NCBI GenBank assembly: GCA_014859985.1
Contig: JACZKN010000039.1
Span: forward strand, 1-24,203
Length of the DNA: 24,203 nt
Origin: Candidatus Krumholzibacteriia bacterium
Lineage (GTDB): Bacteria > Krumholzibacteriota > Krumholzibacteriia > LZORAL124-64-63
Direction of reading: 5' to 3'
Positions within the stretch are counted from its first letter, which is position 1; each line of letters opens with the position of its first letter. The notes under the pieces are model-generated. The model had not been told where the DNA came from. It saw only the letters and a list, made by a program, of their open reading frames with translations, and ran no database searches. This document shows, piece after piece, positions 1 to 7,872 of the stretch. Both the position numbers and the translations under genes were made by a program.

Positions 1-2
1 CC

Positions 3-2411
3 GCACCCCCGGCCGCCCCGGCCGCGGCCCTGGCCATGGGCGACCACGGGTTCAGCGACGACGGCGACGAGTACGTGATCCGCCTGCAGCGGGGCCCGGA
101 CGGCTTCCTCGCACTGCCGCCCCAGCCCTGGGTCAACGTGATGGCCAACGAGGATTTCGGCTGCCTGGTCAGCGAGACCGGCGCCGGCGCCACCTGGGCG
201 ACCAACAGCCGCGAGCACCGCCTGACCCCCTGGCGCAACGACCCGGTGCGCGACCCCCACCAGGACGCGCTGCTGGTGCGGGCCGAGGACGGCGGCGTCT
301 TCTCCTGCCTGCCGGGCCCCGAGCCCGGCGCCGGCGCCTACGAGCTGCGCCACGGCTTCGGCTACACCCGCTGCCGGTACGCCGGCGGCGGGCTGCTGAT
401 CGACACCCGCGTGTTCGTGGCCCGCCAGGACCCCGTGCGCTGCGACCTGGTGCGGATCACCAACACCGGCGATCGCCCGCGGCGCCTGGTGCTCACGGCC
501 TGGCGCACGCTGGTGCCGGGCAGCGACCCCGGCGACGACGGCCCGTTCGTGCAGACCACACCCGTGGCCGGCGGCCGCCTCCTCTTGGTGGGCAACCCCG
601 CCGCGGGCATCTACGCCGGCCGGGTGGCCTTCACGGCCGTCGTGGCCGGGCCCGGCTGCACGGCCGCCCGCGGGGAAACCACCGGCACGACCGCGCTGCC
701 CCGCGTCGAGCAGACGACCGAGGTCGTCCTGGCACCGGGCGAGTCGACGGCGGCCGCCTTCCTGCTGGGCGAGACGGCCGACGAGGCGCAGGCCCGCGCC
801 CTGGCGGCCTCGCTGGACACCATCGACGCCTGCGAGGCCGCCTGGCAGGAGGCCCGCGCCTTCTGGCGGGACGGCCTGGCCGGCCTGCAGGTCACGACCC
901 CCTCGCCCGCGATCGACCGCCTGGCCAACGGCTGGCTGGCCTACCAGACCCTCAGCTGCCGCATCCGTGGCCGCACGGCCTTCTACCAGTCGGGCGGCGC
1001 CTACGGCTTCCGGGACCAGCTGCAGGACGCCCTGGCGCTGTTGCCCTACTGGCCGGAGCGGGTCCGCGAGCAGGTCCTGATCCACGCCGCCCACCAGTTC
1101 GTCGAGGGCGACGTGCTGCACTGGTGGCACCCGCCCGGAGGCCGCGGCCTGCGCACCCGCTTCGCCGACGACCTGCTGTGGCTGCCCTACCTGGCGGCCG
1201 AATACGCGGCCACGACCGGCGACGCGGCGATCCTGGACGAGGTCGTGCCCTACCGCACGGCGCGGCTCCTGGCACCGGGCGAGGACGAGGTCTTCCTGGC
1301 CACCGAGCCGGCCGACGAGCAGGGCTCCGTGTACGAGCACTGCTGCCGGGCCGTCGATCGCTCCCTGGCTACCGGCGCCCACGGCCTGCCCCTGTTCGGC
1401 ACCGGCGACTGGAACGACGGCATGAACCGCGTCGGCCGCGAAGGCCGGGGCGAGAGCGTGTGGATGGGCTTCTTCCTGGTGGCGGTGATCGACGCCTTCG
1501 CCCCCTGGTGCGAGGCGCGCGGCGACGGCGAGCGCGCCGCCCGCTACCGCCGGCACCGGGACGAGCTGGCCGCAGCGCTGAACGACGGCGGCTGGGACGG
1601 GGACTACTACCGGCGCGGCTACTACGACGACGGCGCGCCCCTGGGCACCCACCGCGACCGCGAATGCCGCATCGACGGCCTGGTGCAGGCCTGGTCGGTG
1701 CTGGCCAAGGTGGCGCCGCCTGAACGCGCGCGGCAAGCCCTGGACGCGGTCGAGCAGCACCTCGTGGACCGGGAGCACGGCCTGATCCGCCTGCTGACCC
1801 CGCCCTTCGTGGACACCCCCCACGACCCGGGCTACATCAAGGGCTACGTCGCGGGGGTGCGGGAGAACGGCGGCCAGTACACCCACGCCGCCCTGTGGAT
1901 GGTGCGGGCCTTCGCCGAGGCCGGACGGCGGGACCTCGCCGCGCCGCTGCTGGAGATGATCTGCCCGCTGGCCCACACCGATACGCCGGCCCGGGCGGCC
2001 CGCTACCAGGTGGAGCCCTACGTGGTGGCGGCCGACGTCTACGGCGCCGCGCCCCACGTGGGCCGCGGCGGCTGGACCTGGTACACCGGCTCGTCGGGGT
2101 GGCTGCTGCGGGTGGCGCTGGAGTCCATCCTGGGCCTGCGCCTGGAGGGCGGCCACACCCTGGTGGTCAAGCCGTGCATCCCCGACACGTGGGAGGGCTT
2201 CACCGTGCGCTGGCGCCTGCCCGGCACCGGAGCGGTCTATGCGATAAGCGTGACCAACCCCGCCGGCTGCGCCGCCGCGCCGGTGTCCGCCAGCCTCGAC
2301 AGCGAGCCGCTGCCGGTCACGGACGGCGCCTGCCGGATTCCGCTAACGCGCGAGGACGGCGCCCACACCGTCGCGATCACCCTGGGCGCCGCGCCGGAGG
2401 GCCGGTCATGA
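3..2411 (+). CDS. NdvB-like GH94 glycoside phosphorylase domain protein, 5' end outside window
   Basis: The frame is open from base 3, and the first Met (base 36) falls inside the conserved start of the domain, so the true start lies upstream. About 800 residues are visible. They match the GH94 half of cyclic beta-1,2-glucan synthases (NdvB): PWVNVMANEDFG, then WATNSREHRLTPWRNDPV, GGAYGFRDQLQD (about residues 319-330 from base 36) and GTGDWNDGMN (455-464), which carries the general-acid Asp of the family. GH94 enzymes use phosphate to cleave beta-glucosides or, in NdvB, to adjust chain length. The stop overlaps the start of the GH1 gene (ATGA), so the two are co-translated. With a glucosidase, transporter and GH144 enzyme nearby, a catabolic 1,2-beta-oligoglucan phosphorylase is my preferred reading. 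A full synthase with an upstream glycosyltransferase domain cannot be excluded because the 5' part is missing. No signal peptide can be judged. Confidence 0.85.
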   Translation, partial: APPAAPAAALAMGDHGFSDDGDEYVIRLQRGPDGFLALPPQPWVNVMANEDFGCLVSETGAGATWATNSREHRLTPWRNDPVRDPHQDALLVRAEDGGVFSCLPGPEPGAGAYELRHGFGYTRCRYAGGGLLIDTRVFVARQDPVRCDLVRITNTGDRPRRLVLTAWRTLVPGSDPGDDGPFVQTTPVAGGRLLLVGNPAAGIYAGRVAFTAVVAGPGCTAARGETTGTTALPRVEQTTEVVLAPGESTAAAFLLGETADEAQARALAASLDTIDACEAAWQEARAFWRDGLAGLQVTTPSPAIDRLANGWLAYQTLSCRIRGRTAFYQSGGAYGFRDQLQDALALLPYWPERVREQVLIHAAHQFVEGDVLHWWHPPGGRGLRTRFADDLLWLPYLAAEYAATTGDAAILDEVVPYRTARLLAPGEDEVFLATEPADEQGSVYEHCCRAVDRSLATGAHGLPLFGTGDWNDGMNRVGREGRGESVWMGFFLVAVIDAFAPWCEARGDGERAARYRRHRDELAAALNDGGWDGDYYRRGYYDDGAPLGTHRDRECRIDGLVQAWSVLAKVAPPERARQALDAVEQHLVDREHGLIRLLTPPFVDTPHDPGYIKGYVAGVRENGGQYTHAALWMVRAFAEAGRRDLAAPLLEMICPLAHTDTPARAARYQVEPYVVAADVYGAAPHVGRGGWTWYTGSSGWLLRVALESILGLRLEGGHTLVVKPCIPDTWEGFTVRWRLPGTGAVYAISVTNPAGCAAAPVSASLDSEPLPVTDGACRIPLTREDGAHTVAITLGAAPEGRS

Positions 2412-3802
2412 GCGGCTTCCCCGCAGGCTTCCTCTGGGGCGCGGCCACCTCGGCCTACCAGGTGGAGGGCTCGCCCCTGGCCGACGGCGCCGGCCCCAGC
2501 AACTGGCACGTCTTCGCCCACACCCCCGGCCGCACCCACGAGGGTCAGACCGGGGACGAGGCCTGCGACCACTACCGCCGCTGGCGTGGCGACGTGGACC
2601 TGATGCGCACCCTGGGCCTGGGTGCGTATAGATTCAGCATCTCCTGGAGCCGCGTCCTGCCCGCGGGCACCGGTCAGGTCAATGGCCCGGGCCTGGACTT
2701 CTACGACCGCCTGGTGGACGCGCTGCTGGAGGCGGGCATCGAGCCCTGCCCCACCCTCTACCATTGGGACCTGCCCCACGCCCTGGACGGGCGCAGCGGC
2801 TGGCTGAACCCGGACAGCGCCCAGTGGTTCGCCGACTACGCGCAGGCGGTGTGGCGGCGGCTAGGCGACCGGGTCGGCCGGTGGGCGACCCTGAACGAAC
2901 CGTGGGTGATCGTGGACGCGGGCTACCTGCACGGGACCCACGCGCCCGGCCGCGCCAGCACCCACGACGCGCCGCGGGCGGCCCACAACCTGCTGCGGGC
3001 CCACGGCACGGCGGTGCGGGCCTACCGGGCGCTGCCCGCGGCGCAGCGGGCCCAGGGCACCGGCACCATCGGCATCGTCGTGAACATCGAGCCCAAGGAC
3101 GCGGCCACCGGGCGCGAGGCCGACCTGGCGGCGGCGCGGCGCGCCGACGCCTCCATGAACCGCTACTACCTGGACGCGCTGCGGCTGGGGCGGTACCCGC
3201 AGGAGTTGGCGGAGATTTTCGGGGCCGACTGGCCCGGCTACGCGGCGGACGATCCGGCGGCGGAGTTCGCGCTCATCGGCGAGCCCATCGATTTCCTGGG
3301 CGTGAACTACTACACCCGCTCGGTGAACCGCCACGATCCGGAGGCGAAGCCGGTCTGCGCGTCGCCGGTACCGCAGCCGGGCGCGGAGTACACGGACCTG
3401 GGCTGGGAGGTGCACCCGGACAGCCTGCGGCGGGTGCTGTGCTGGATCCGCGAGCGCTACGGGGAGATCCCTCTTTATATCACCGAGAACGGGGCGGCGT
3501 TCCCGGATCCCGAGCCGGTGCCGGGCGCCGGCCCCGGCGGGCGGGCGCGCCTAGCCGACCCCCGGCGGGTGGCCTACTTCCGCAGCCACCTGGCGGCGGT
3601 GCGCGAGGCCCTGGCCCAGGGCGTGGACGTGCGCGGGTACTTCGCCTGGTCGCTGCTGGACAACTACGAGTGGGCCTGCGGCTACGCCAAGCGCTTCGGC
3701 CTGGTGGCCGTGGACTTCGCGACGCAGGAGCGCACGGTCAAGGACAGCGGATGGTTCTACCGGGACGTGATCGCCGGCGGCGGGGAGATCCCGGAATCCT
3801 AG
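2408..3802 (+). CDS. GH1 beta-glucosidase
   Basis: A 464-residue protein, the usual length of a single-domain GH1 TIM-barrel enzyme. It begins MSGFPAGFLWGAATSAYQVEG, the classic GH1 N-terminus, which fixes the ATG at 2408 rather than the longer frame upstream. The acid/base Glu is E164 in TLNEPW and the nucleophile is E360 in YITENGAAF. Other family blocks are YRFSISWSRVLP, YHWDLPHAL and WSLLDNYEWACGYAKRFGL. There is no signal peptide, so it acts in the cytoplasm. It overlaps the GH94 stop by 4 nt. The likely job is to release glucose from the non-reducing end of imported beta-glucobiose (sophorose) or oligosaccharides, finishing what phosphorolysis leaves. The linkage preference is inferred from the neighbours; GH1 also covers beta-1,4 and beta-1,3 glucosides and galactosides. 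Confidence 0.93.
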   Translation: MSGFPAGFLWGAATSAYQVEGSPLADGAGPSNWHVFAHTPGRTHEGQTGDEACDHYRRWRGDVDLMRTLGLGAYRFSISWSRVLPAGTGQVNGPGLDFYDRLVDALLEAGIEPCPTLYHWDLPHALDGRSGWLNPDSAQWFADYAQAVWRRLGDRVGRWATLNEPWVIVDAGYLHGTHAPGRASTHDAPRAAHNLLRAHGTAVRAYRALPAAQRAQGTGTIGIVVNIEPKDAATGREADLAAARRADASMNRYYLDALRLGRYPQELAEIFGADWPGYAADDPAAEFALIGEPIDFLGVNYYTRSVNRHDPEAKPVCASPVPQPGAEYTDLGWEVHPDSLRRVLCWIRERYGEIPLYITENGAAFPDPEPVPGAGPGGRARLADPRRVAYFRSHLAAVREALAQGVDVRGYFAWSLLDNYEWACGYAKRFGLVAVDFATQERTVKDSGWFYRDVIAGGGEIPES

Positions 3803-3812
3803 GAGGCCGGGG

Positions 3813-4553
3813 TTGAGGGCAGCGTGCGCTTTTTTGATCCTCCTGGCCGCCCTGGCCGGCTGCGGGCCGCGGCGGCCGGACACCGCCCCCCTGGCCGCCT
3901 ACCCGGACCCGGCGCGCCTGGCCGCGGACGTCTCCGCCTTCGCCGCGGCCGATTCCCTCGCTCCGCCGCCGCCCGGTGGCCTGCTCTGCATCGGCAGCTC
4001 GAGCCTGCGCATGTGGCACCCGACCTTGGCCCGGGACCTGGCGCCGCATGCGGTGGTGCCGCGGGGGTTCGGGGGCAGCACCATGCTGGACGTGCTGCAC
4101 TACGCGCCGCGCCTCGTGCTGCCGTACCGGCCGGCGAGGATCCTGCTCTACGCCGGGGACAACGACATCGACTTCGGGGTGACGCCGACGGAGTTCCTGG
4201 CGGTGTTCACGCGGTTCGTGGCGCTGGTGCGGACGGAGCTGCCGGATGCGCGTCTCTACGTGCTGTCCATCAAGCCCAGCCCGGCGCGGTGGGCCAGGTG
4301 GCCGGCGATGGCGCGGGCCAACGCGCTGCTGCAGGAGGCTTGCGGGCGGGATCCGTTCCTGCATTATGTCGATGTCGCCACCCCGATGCTCGGGGCGGAC
4401 GGTCTGCCGCGGCGCGCGCTGTTCCTGCCGGACCTGCTGCACCTGGACGAGGCGGGGTATGAGCTGTGGGCCCAGGTGGTGCGGGAGTCGTTGGCGGGGG
4501 CGCCCTTGCCGGAGAAGGCGGCGACCGGATTGACGACGTCCCCAACCCGATGA
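3813..4553 (+). CDS. SGNH/GDSL-type esterase lipoprotein
   Basis: Starts at TTG with AGGAGG (3801-3806) six bases before it, 10 nt after the GH1 stop, so probably in the same operon. The 246 residues begin with a lipoprotein signal peptide ending LAALAGC (lipid Cys17). The SGNH blocks are complete: nucleophile region G61-S-S-S with Ser63, Gly in GFGGST, N117 in AGDNDID, and the D207-x-x-H210 pair in LPDLLHLDEAGY. The family removes acyl groups from sugars, lipids or peptides. A surface-anchored SGNH enzyme beside glucan-degrading genes suggests removal of ester substituents (acetyl or succinyl) from an incoming glucan. That role is inference; the esterase fold itself is well supported. Confidence 0.82.
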   Translation: MRAACAFLILLAALAGCGPRRPDTAPLAAYPDPARLAADVSAFAAADSLAPPPPGGLLCIGSSSLRMWHPTLARDLAPHAVVPRGFGGSTMLDVLHYAPRLVLPYRPARILLYAGDNDIDFGVTPTEFLAVFTRFVALVRTELPDARLYVLSIKPSPARWARWPAMARANALLQEACGRDPFLHYVDVATPMLGADGLPRRALFLPDLLHLDEAGYELWAQVVRESLAGAPLPEKAATGLTTSPTR

Positions 4554-4560
4554 GGAAGCC

Positions 4561-4989
4561 ATGTACGAAGCGAAGACCAAGCCCACGACCGCCAGCGTCA
4601 CCGCCTACCTGAACGCCATCGAGGACGAGCCGCGCCGCCGGGACTGCAAGAGCCTGGCGGCGCTGATGCGCAAGGTCACGGGCTGCCGCCCGCGGATGTG
4701 GGGGGAGAGCATCGTGGGGTTCGGCTCGTACCACTACAAGTATGCAAGCGGGCATGAGGGGGATTCCTGTGTTTTGGGGTTCTCGTCGCGGAAGGCCGAT
4801 ATCACCGTCTACCTGGTGCCGGGGTTCGGGGGCGCGGAGCCGCTGCTGGCCAAGCTGGGGAAGCACCGGAAGGGGAAGGGGTGCTTGTACCTCAAGAGGT
4901 TGGAGGGGGTGGATTTGGCGGTGTTGGAGCAACTGCTCGTGCGGTCGGTGGAGGAGACGAGGAGGCGGTATCCTCCTGCGGGGGGATGA
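4561..4989 (+). CDS. DUF1801 (YdhG-like) domain protein
   Basis: A 142-residue soluble protein without signal peptide. Its ATG follows a GAGGAAG site that overlaps the previous stop codon, with 7 nt between genes. The blocks SVTAYLNAIEDEPRRRDC, MWGESIVGFGSYHYKY, VLGFSSRKADITVYLVPGF and KHRKGKGCLYLKRLEGVD match the small DUF1801 family, a YdhG/CyaY-like fold of unknown biochemical role that is common in soil bacteria. Although close to the esterase gene, it has no evident link to sugar use and marks the edge of the accessory region. It is probably a stand-alone housekeeping or stress gene reached by read-through from the glucosidase operon. Confidence 0.8.
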   Translation: MYEAKTKPTTASVTAYLNAIEDEPRRRDCKSLAALMRKVTGCRPRMWGESIVGFGSYHYKYASGHEGDSCVLGFSSRKADITVYLVPGFGGAEPLLAKLGKHRKGKGCLYLKRLEGVDLAVLEQLLVRSVEETRRRYPPAGG

Positions 4990-5005
4990 CGGTCGGAGGG
5001 CCAGG

Positions 5006-5035
5006 TTGCGCGCGGGCTTTCAGTTCAGATATACT
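5006..5035 (+). promoter_or_regulatory. Putative sigma70-type promoter
   Basis: TTGCGC (5006-5011), an 18-base spacer and TATACT (5030-5035) lie 41 bases upstream of the small membrane-protein ATG. The site sits in a locally AT-richer patch of an otherwise GC-rich region. This is a motif match only, with no conservation check. Confidence 0.4.
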
Positions 5036-5075
5036 GCAAATGCGCCTGGGATTTCATGGCAGCGGAAGGAGTGAG

Positions 5076-5300
5076 ATGAAGACCCGCGGGTGGATTGCCT
5101 TTTTGTCTTTCGTTGTCGCGTATATTGCTTCCCGGATCGGTTTTGCCGCTGCCGGTTTCGCCTACAACGTATTCTCGGACCCTTTTGATCTCGGCAAACT
5201 GGTCGTCGATTTCGGCGTGTGGATAGTTCTCTATGCTCTAAGCCATGCGGTGTTGGTGCGCGTCTTCGGGGCCGAAAGCAGCCCAGGGAAGGGTGCCTGA
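5076..5300 (+). CDS. Small two-helix membrane protein, unknown function
   Basis: I do not recognise this 74-residue protein. The ATG at 5076 is chosen because GGAAGGA (5064-5070) precedes it at 5 nt and a promoter-like site lies upstream; longer in-frame readings run through non-coding sequence. It has two hydrophobic stretches, roughly residues 6-29 and 38-62, and a short charged tail ending SSPGKGA. The second stretch contains VVDFGVWIVLYALSHAVLV. The coding region is less GC-rich than the glycosidase genes. It is probably an inner-membrane protein of the accessory region, and nothing around it indicates a function. Confidence 0.55.
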   Translation: MKTRGWIAFLSFVVAYIASRIGFAAAGFAYNVFSDPFDLGKLVVDFGVWIVLYALSHAVLVRVFGAESSPGKGA

Positions 5301-5361
5301 CTGATCGCTGGGTCGCCATGGGCCAGACGCCCAGGCACGCGGGGCCCTAATCGGCGGGAGC

Positions 5362-6378
5362 ATGATGTCCAGAATACTCCCGGGCTGCCTCGTCGTCATT
5401 GTCGCGATCCTGGCAATCGCCCAGGATGCGGCCGCATTGAAGCCCGAGTCCGGCCACCCCGCGACGCCCGCGGATTACGGGATCATATTCGAGGAAGTCG
5501 CTTTCCAATCCGCGGATGGCGTGACCTTGGCCGGTTGGTTCTATCCCGCCCAGGACACTGCCGGGATCGCCACCAGGATGGTCGGGTCGATCCCGATCCC
5601 GGACCACTTGAAGGTCGGTCCACGAGCCTACGCGACGCTCGATGATCAGCGGCGGCCCACAATCGTCATTGGTTGCGGCGAAGCGGGCAACATGTCCTAT
5701 CTCATCTCCCATGCCTTTGAGCTGTTCACCCATGGCTACAACGTCTTCACCTTCGATTGCCGCGGATTCGGCACCAGCGGTTCCTGGTCGACCGATGAAG
5801 ATCGCCTGTCCTACAGCGAGTACCTGCTCGACTATAATGCCGCGATCGATTACACGCTGGGCCGAGACGAAGTGGACGCTGACAAGATCGGTTTGTTCGG
5901 CTTCTCGACCGGAGGCTATCTGGCGTTCGCCGCGGCGGCCATGCACCCCGAAGTCTCGGCAATCTCCGTGCGCGGAATCATCACCTCGTTTGATGATGTT
6001 CTACCGATCCTCAGGGAGCAGCAGCCCGGTCGCGCGTTCTCTTCGCCGCCGGACTACCCGAGGGACCTGTTGCCGCTGAACGCTGCGCCGCGCCTTTCCA
6101 TCCCGGTGTTCCTGATCGTGGGCGAAAAGGACCTCAGGACGCCGCCGTGGATGTCGCAACGGGTCTTCGAGAACCTGGCGGGGCCGAAGGAGTTGTGGAT
6201 CGTGACGGGTGCGACGCATGGCGGCCAAACGGGGCCGGAGTTCGCTGCGCGAACCGAGTTCTTCCAGCGGCTTCGCCGCTTTTTCCGGGAGTCGCTTTCA
6301 GGGCAGAACGGGATTACAGCCCGTTTAGGCTGCCGTCAGGTGAGCCGTAGAACCGCGATCTGTGGAGGATGGAGTTGA
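5362..6378 (+). CDS. Exported alpha/beta hydrolase (serine hydrolase)
   Basis: A 338-residue protein with an N-terminal signal peptide (hydrophobic residues about 5-22, then AQDAAA). The alpha/beta-hydrolase triad is visible: Ser182 in GFSTGGY, Asp257 in GEKDLRTP and His286 in GATHGG. The oxyanion region is near VIGCGEAGNMS, with FDCRGFGTSG downstream, as in the BAAT/dienelactone-type or peptidase S9-like hydrolases with prefix GVTLAGWFYP. There are two adjacent ATGs (5362 and 5365); the second is better spaced from CGGGAG. The last 25 residues after the hydrolase fold (GQNGITARLG onward) look unrelated to the family and overlap the next gene by 10 nt, which may reflect an old frameshift near the end. 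The substrate cannot be told. Confidence 0.75.
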   Translation: MMSRILPGCLVVIVAILAIAQDAAALKPESGHPATPADYGIIFEEVAFQSADGVTLAGWFYPAQDTAGIATRMVGSIPIPDHLKVGPRAYATLDDQRRPTIVIGCGEAGNMSYLISHAFELFTHGYNVFTFDCRGFGTSGSWSTDEDRLSYSEYLLDYNAAIDYTLGRDEVDADKIGLFGFSTGGYLAFAAAAMHPEVSAISVRGIITSFDDVLPILREQQPGRAFSSPPDYPRDLLPLNAAPRLSIPVFLIVGEKDLRTPPWMSQRVFENLAGPKELWIVTGATHGGQTGPEFAARTEFFQRLRRFFRESLSGQNGITARLGCRQVSRRTAICGGWS

Positions 6379-6770
6379 AGCGCATCATCTGGTGTTTTGA
6401 GCTGGTCACCATTTGTGCGTTCATTGCTGGATGCACCACCTATCGGCCGGCCTCCATTCCAGTAGCCGAATCCGCGACGGATCCAGGTGAAGAGCACTCT
6501 TTGATTCTGGAGGGGGACGCCGTTCGCATGGTGCTCCACTCAGGGGAAGAGGTTTCTGGAAAAGTCATTTGGTTAACAAACGAAGAACTGGCCCTGGGCA
6601 ACCGTGGGAACTACGGAGATGAGGATCTGGTCATCAAGGTCTCGGAAATCGAATACGCCGAGATACGGGACCAGTCGGACAGTCAGATCGAGAGGCGATG
6701 GTTCGTTTCCCTCGGAGCTGCGGCCCTGGTCGCGGCATACATCGGGCTGAGAGGCATTGGCATGAATTGA
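6369..6770 (+). CDS. Small lipoprotein with Sm-like barrel motif
   Basis: A 133-residue protein with lipoprotein signal peptide ending FIAGC (lipid Cys at about residue 22). The middle part, about residues 48-98, has the pattern of a short SH3/Sm-like barrel seen in many bacterial lipoproteins: VRMVLHSGEEVSGKVIWLTN, then DEDLVIKVSEIEYAEI. A hydrophobic segment at about residues 110-130 (FVSLGAAALVAAYIGLRGIG) could be a C-terminal membrane anchor or a glycine-rich hairpin. The gene overlaps the preceding hydrolase by 10 nt, so the two are probably co-transcribed. The function is unknown. Confidence 0.6.
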   Translation: MELKRIIWCFELVTICAFIAGCTTYRPASIPVAESATDPGEEHSLILEGDAVRMVLHSGEEVSGKVIWLTNEELALGNRGNYGDEDLVIKVSEIEYAEIRDQSDSQIERRWFVSLGAAALVAAYIGLRGIGMN

Positions 6771-6824
6771 GTTGGCGAGGCACGCCAGGACTTGGGATTG
6801 CTGACAAGAGCATTGGGGGTAAAC

Positions 6825-7547
6825 ATGAACGCACCTCGTCTTGAAGTGTCTTGCTGGCTCACATGCTTCTTTGTTGCGGCTTGTGCGATCCCCATAGCGA
6901 CGCCGCTCGCCGCCGACCCTTCGGATAGCAGCGCGACCGGGGTCGTCCTGCTACGTACCCTTGGTCGCATCGACCCCGGTTTCGGGAGCAACGAGAGCAC
7001 CGCCGTCAACCAGGCCGCGGACTCCCTGGGCGTGCCCGCGTTGCCCTACGATCGCGAGCGCAGGAACGAGATATATCAGGAGACGAGGTACTTCGAACGC
7101 GAGAAGCATGCGTTCGAGAAGCTGCTGGAATGGTCGGGCCAAGGTGGTGGCGACCCGGCTGTCGCGGCCGGCGCTACGGCCATGGGCTGTTTGCTGGAGA
7201 GCGCCCAGGGCGCACAGATGGAGATCGCGCTCCATGCCGGACCGCTGGTCGTGAATTCCGCCGCTTTCGACAAGCTGTCCGAGAACACGCGGTGCCTCGT
7301 CTACGACCTTCTTCCGTCACTCCTGTCCGACGCAGCGATGGATTCGGTCGTGGCCGACCTGGCGTTCCTTGCGGACGAGTGGAACACCCGCAACGCGATC
7401 ATGGCGGACAACATCGAGCGAATCGCGCAGGACTATCCGGGAAGGCGGATCGTGGTCCTTTGCGGAGCGGAACATCGTTACAGCCTCCGCAGGCTGCTGC
7501 AGGGCCGCGCTGGGATTGATGTCAAGGAGTACTACGAGTTGGAATAG
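6825..7547 (+). CDS. Exported TraB/DUF5694-like protein
   Basis: A 240-residue protein. I chose the ATG at 6825 because it is followed by a signal peptide (hydrophobic residues about 9-28, AACAIPIATPLAA). An upstream TTG at 6792 would add 11 residues without benefit. The C-terminal part resembles the TraB/ChaN-fold family DUF5694: EWNTRNAIMADNIERIA, then RRIVVLCGAEHRYSLRRLL, where family members read RN..M..N and GAGH..LR. YLVP/IYQETRYFEREKHAFEKL also fits that family. The usual N-terminal GTxH metal-type motif of TraB proteins is not obvious, so the domain may be shortened or inactive. The molecular role of the family is unclear; the family assignment is moderate. Confidence 0.55.
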   Translation: MNAPRLEVSCWLTCFFVAACAIPIATPLAADPSDSSATGVVLLRTLGRIDPGFGSNESTAVNQAADSLGVPALPYDRERRNEIYQETRYFEREKHAFEKLLEWSGQGGGDPAVAAGATAMGCLLESAQGAQMEIALHAGPLVVNSAAFDKLSENTRCLVYDLLPSLLSDAAMDSVVADLAFLADEWNTRNAIMADNIERIAQDYPGRRIVVLCGAEHRYSLRRLLQGRAGIDVKEYYELE

Positions 7548-7563
7548 GTTCACGCGCCCGAGG

Positions 7564-7625
7564 TCGGCTATGGATTGATAGGATGACAAGAGTCTGCGAC
7601 AACTGGGCCGGGATAACCTGGGAAA
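7564..7625 (+). repeat. 62-bp dispersed repeat, copy 1 (degenerate promoter)
   Basis: Aligns without gaps to 10546-10607, roughly three quarters identical by eye. Shared blocks are around GGCTAT.GATTGATA.GATGACA and TGGGCCGGGATA.CCTGG. It keeps TTGATA (7575-7580), but the -10 position after 17 bases reads GACAAC (7598-7603), a poor hexamer. It lies 16 nt after the TraB-like gene and 34 nt before the frameshifted small membrane gene. Confidence 0.6.
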
Positions 7626-7659
7626 ACCGCGCAAGCTTCCCCCAACTCGGGAGGTCCCC

Positions 7660-7847
7660 GTGACCAACAACGCCAAGGTTACGCCGTCGGTTGGCTTACC
7701 CTCGCGTTCATCAACGCAGGCCTGGCCCAGGGCAAGGGGCGGCGCGGCAAGGTGTGGTTCCTGTTGTCGCTGCTGCTTGGACCGGTCGCCACGTTCCTCG
7801 TCGTCGTCATGGACCCGGTTCCGGGAACGTCGGGAACCCCCGGTTGA
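7660..7847 (+). pseudogene. Frameshifted copy of the 65-residue membrane protein gene
   Basis: Nearly the same DNA as the intact gene at 11918-12115, including the GTGACCAACAA start and a GGGAGG site upstream. Between codons 4 and 9 this copy has 11 bases where the intact gene has 12, so the frame is lost. Reading the ancestral frame from the TAC codon gives YAVGWLTLAFINAGLAQGKG and onward through WFLLSLLLGPVATF to a TGA at 7845-7847. The membrane part is therefore preserved at sequence level but is not reachable from the GTG. A sequencing or assembly error of one base is the alternative. The decayed GNAT sequence right after it argues for true decay. Confidence 0.7.
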
Positions 7848-7872
7848 GTCTCCCGGGTCGGCCCTGAACACC

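Noticed and set aside
1895..2407. Upstream extension of the GH1 reading frame
   Set aside because: It overlaps the GH94 gene and is Arg/Gly-rich; the GH1 family start and the ATGA coupling place the start at 2408.
3..3802. Cellulose or cellobiose pathway (GH94 cellobiose phosphorylase plus GH1)
   Set aside because: The GH94 blocks (PWVNVMANEDFG, NSREHRLTPW) are those of NdvB rather than cellobiose phosphorylase, and the secreted enzyme is GH144-type rather than a cellulase. It remains a weaker alternative until specificity is tested.
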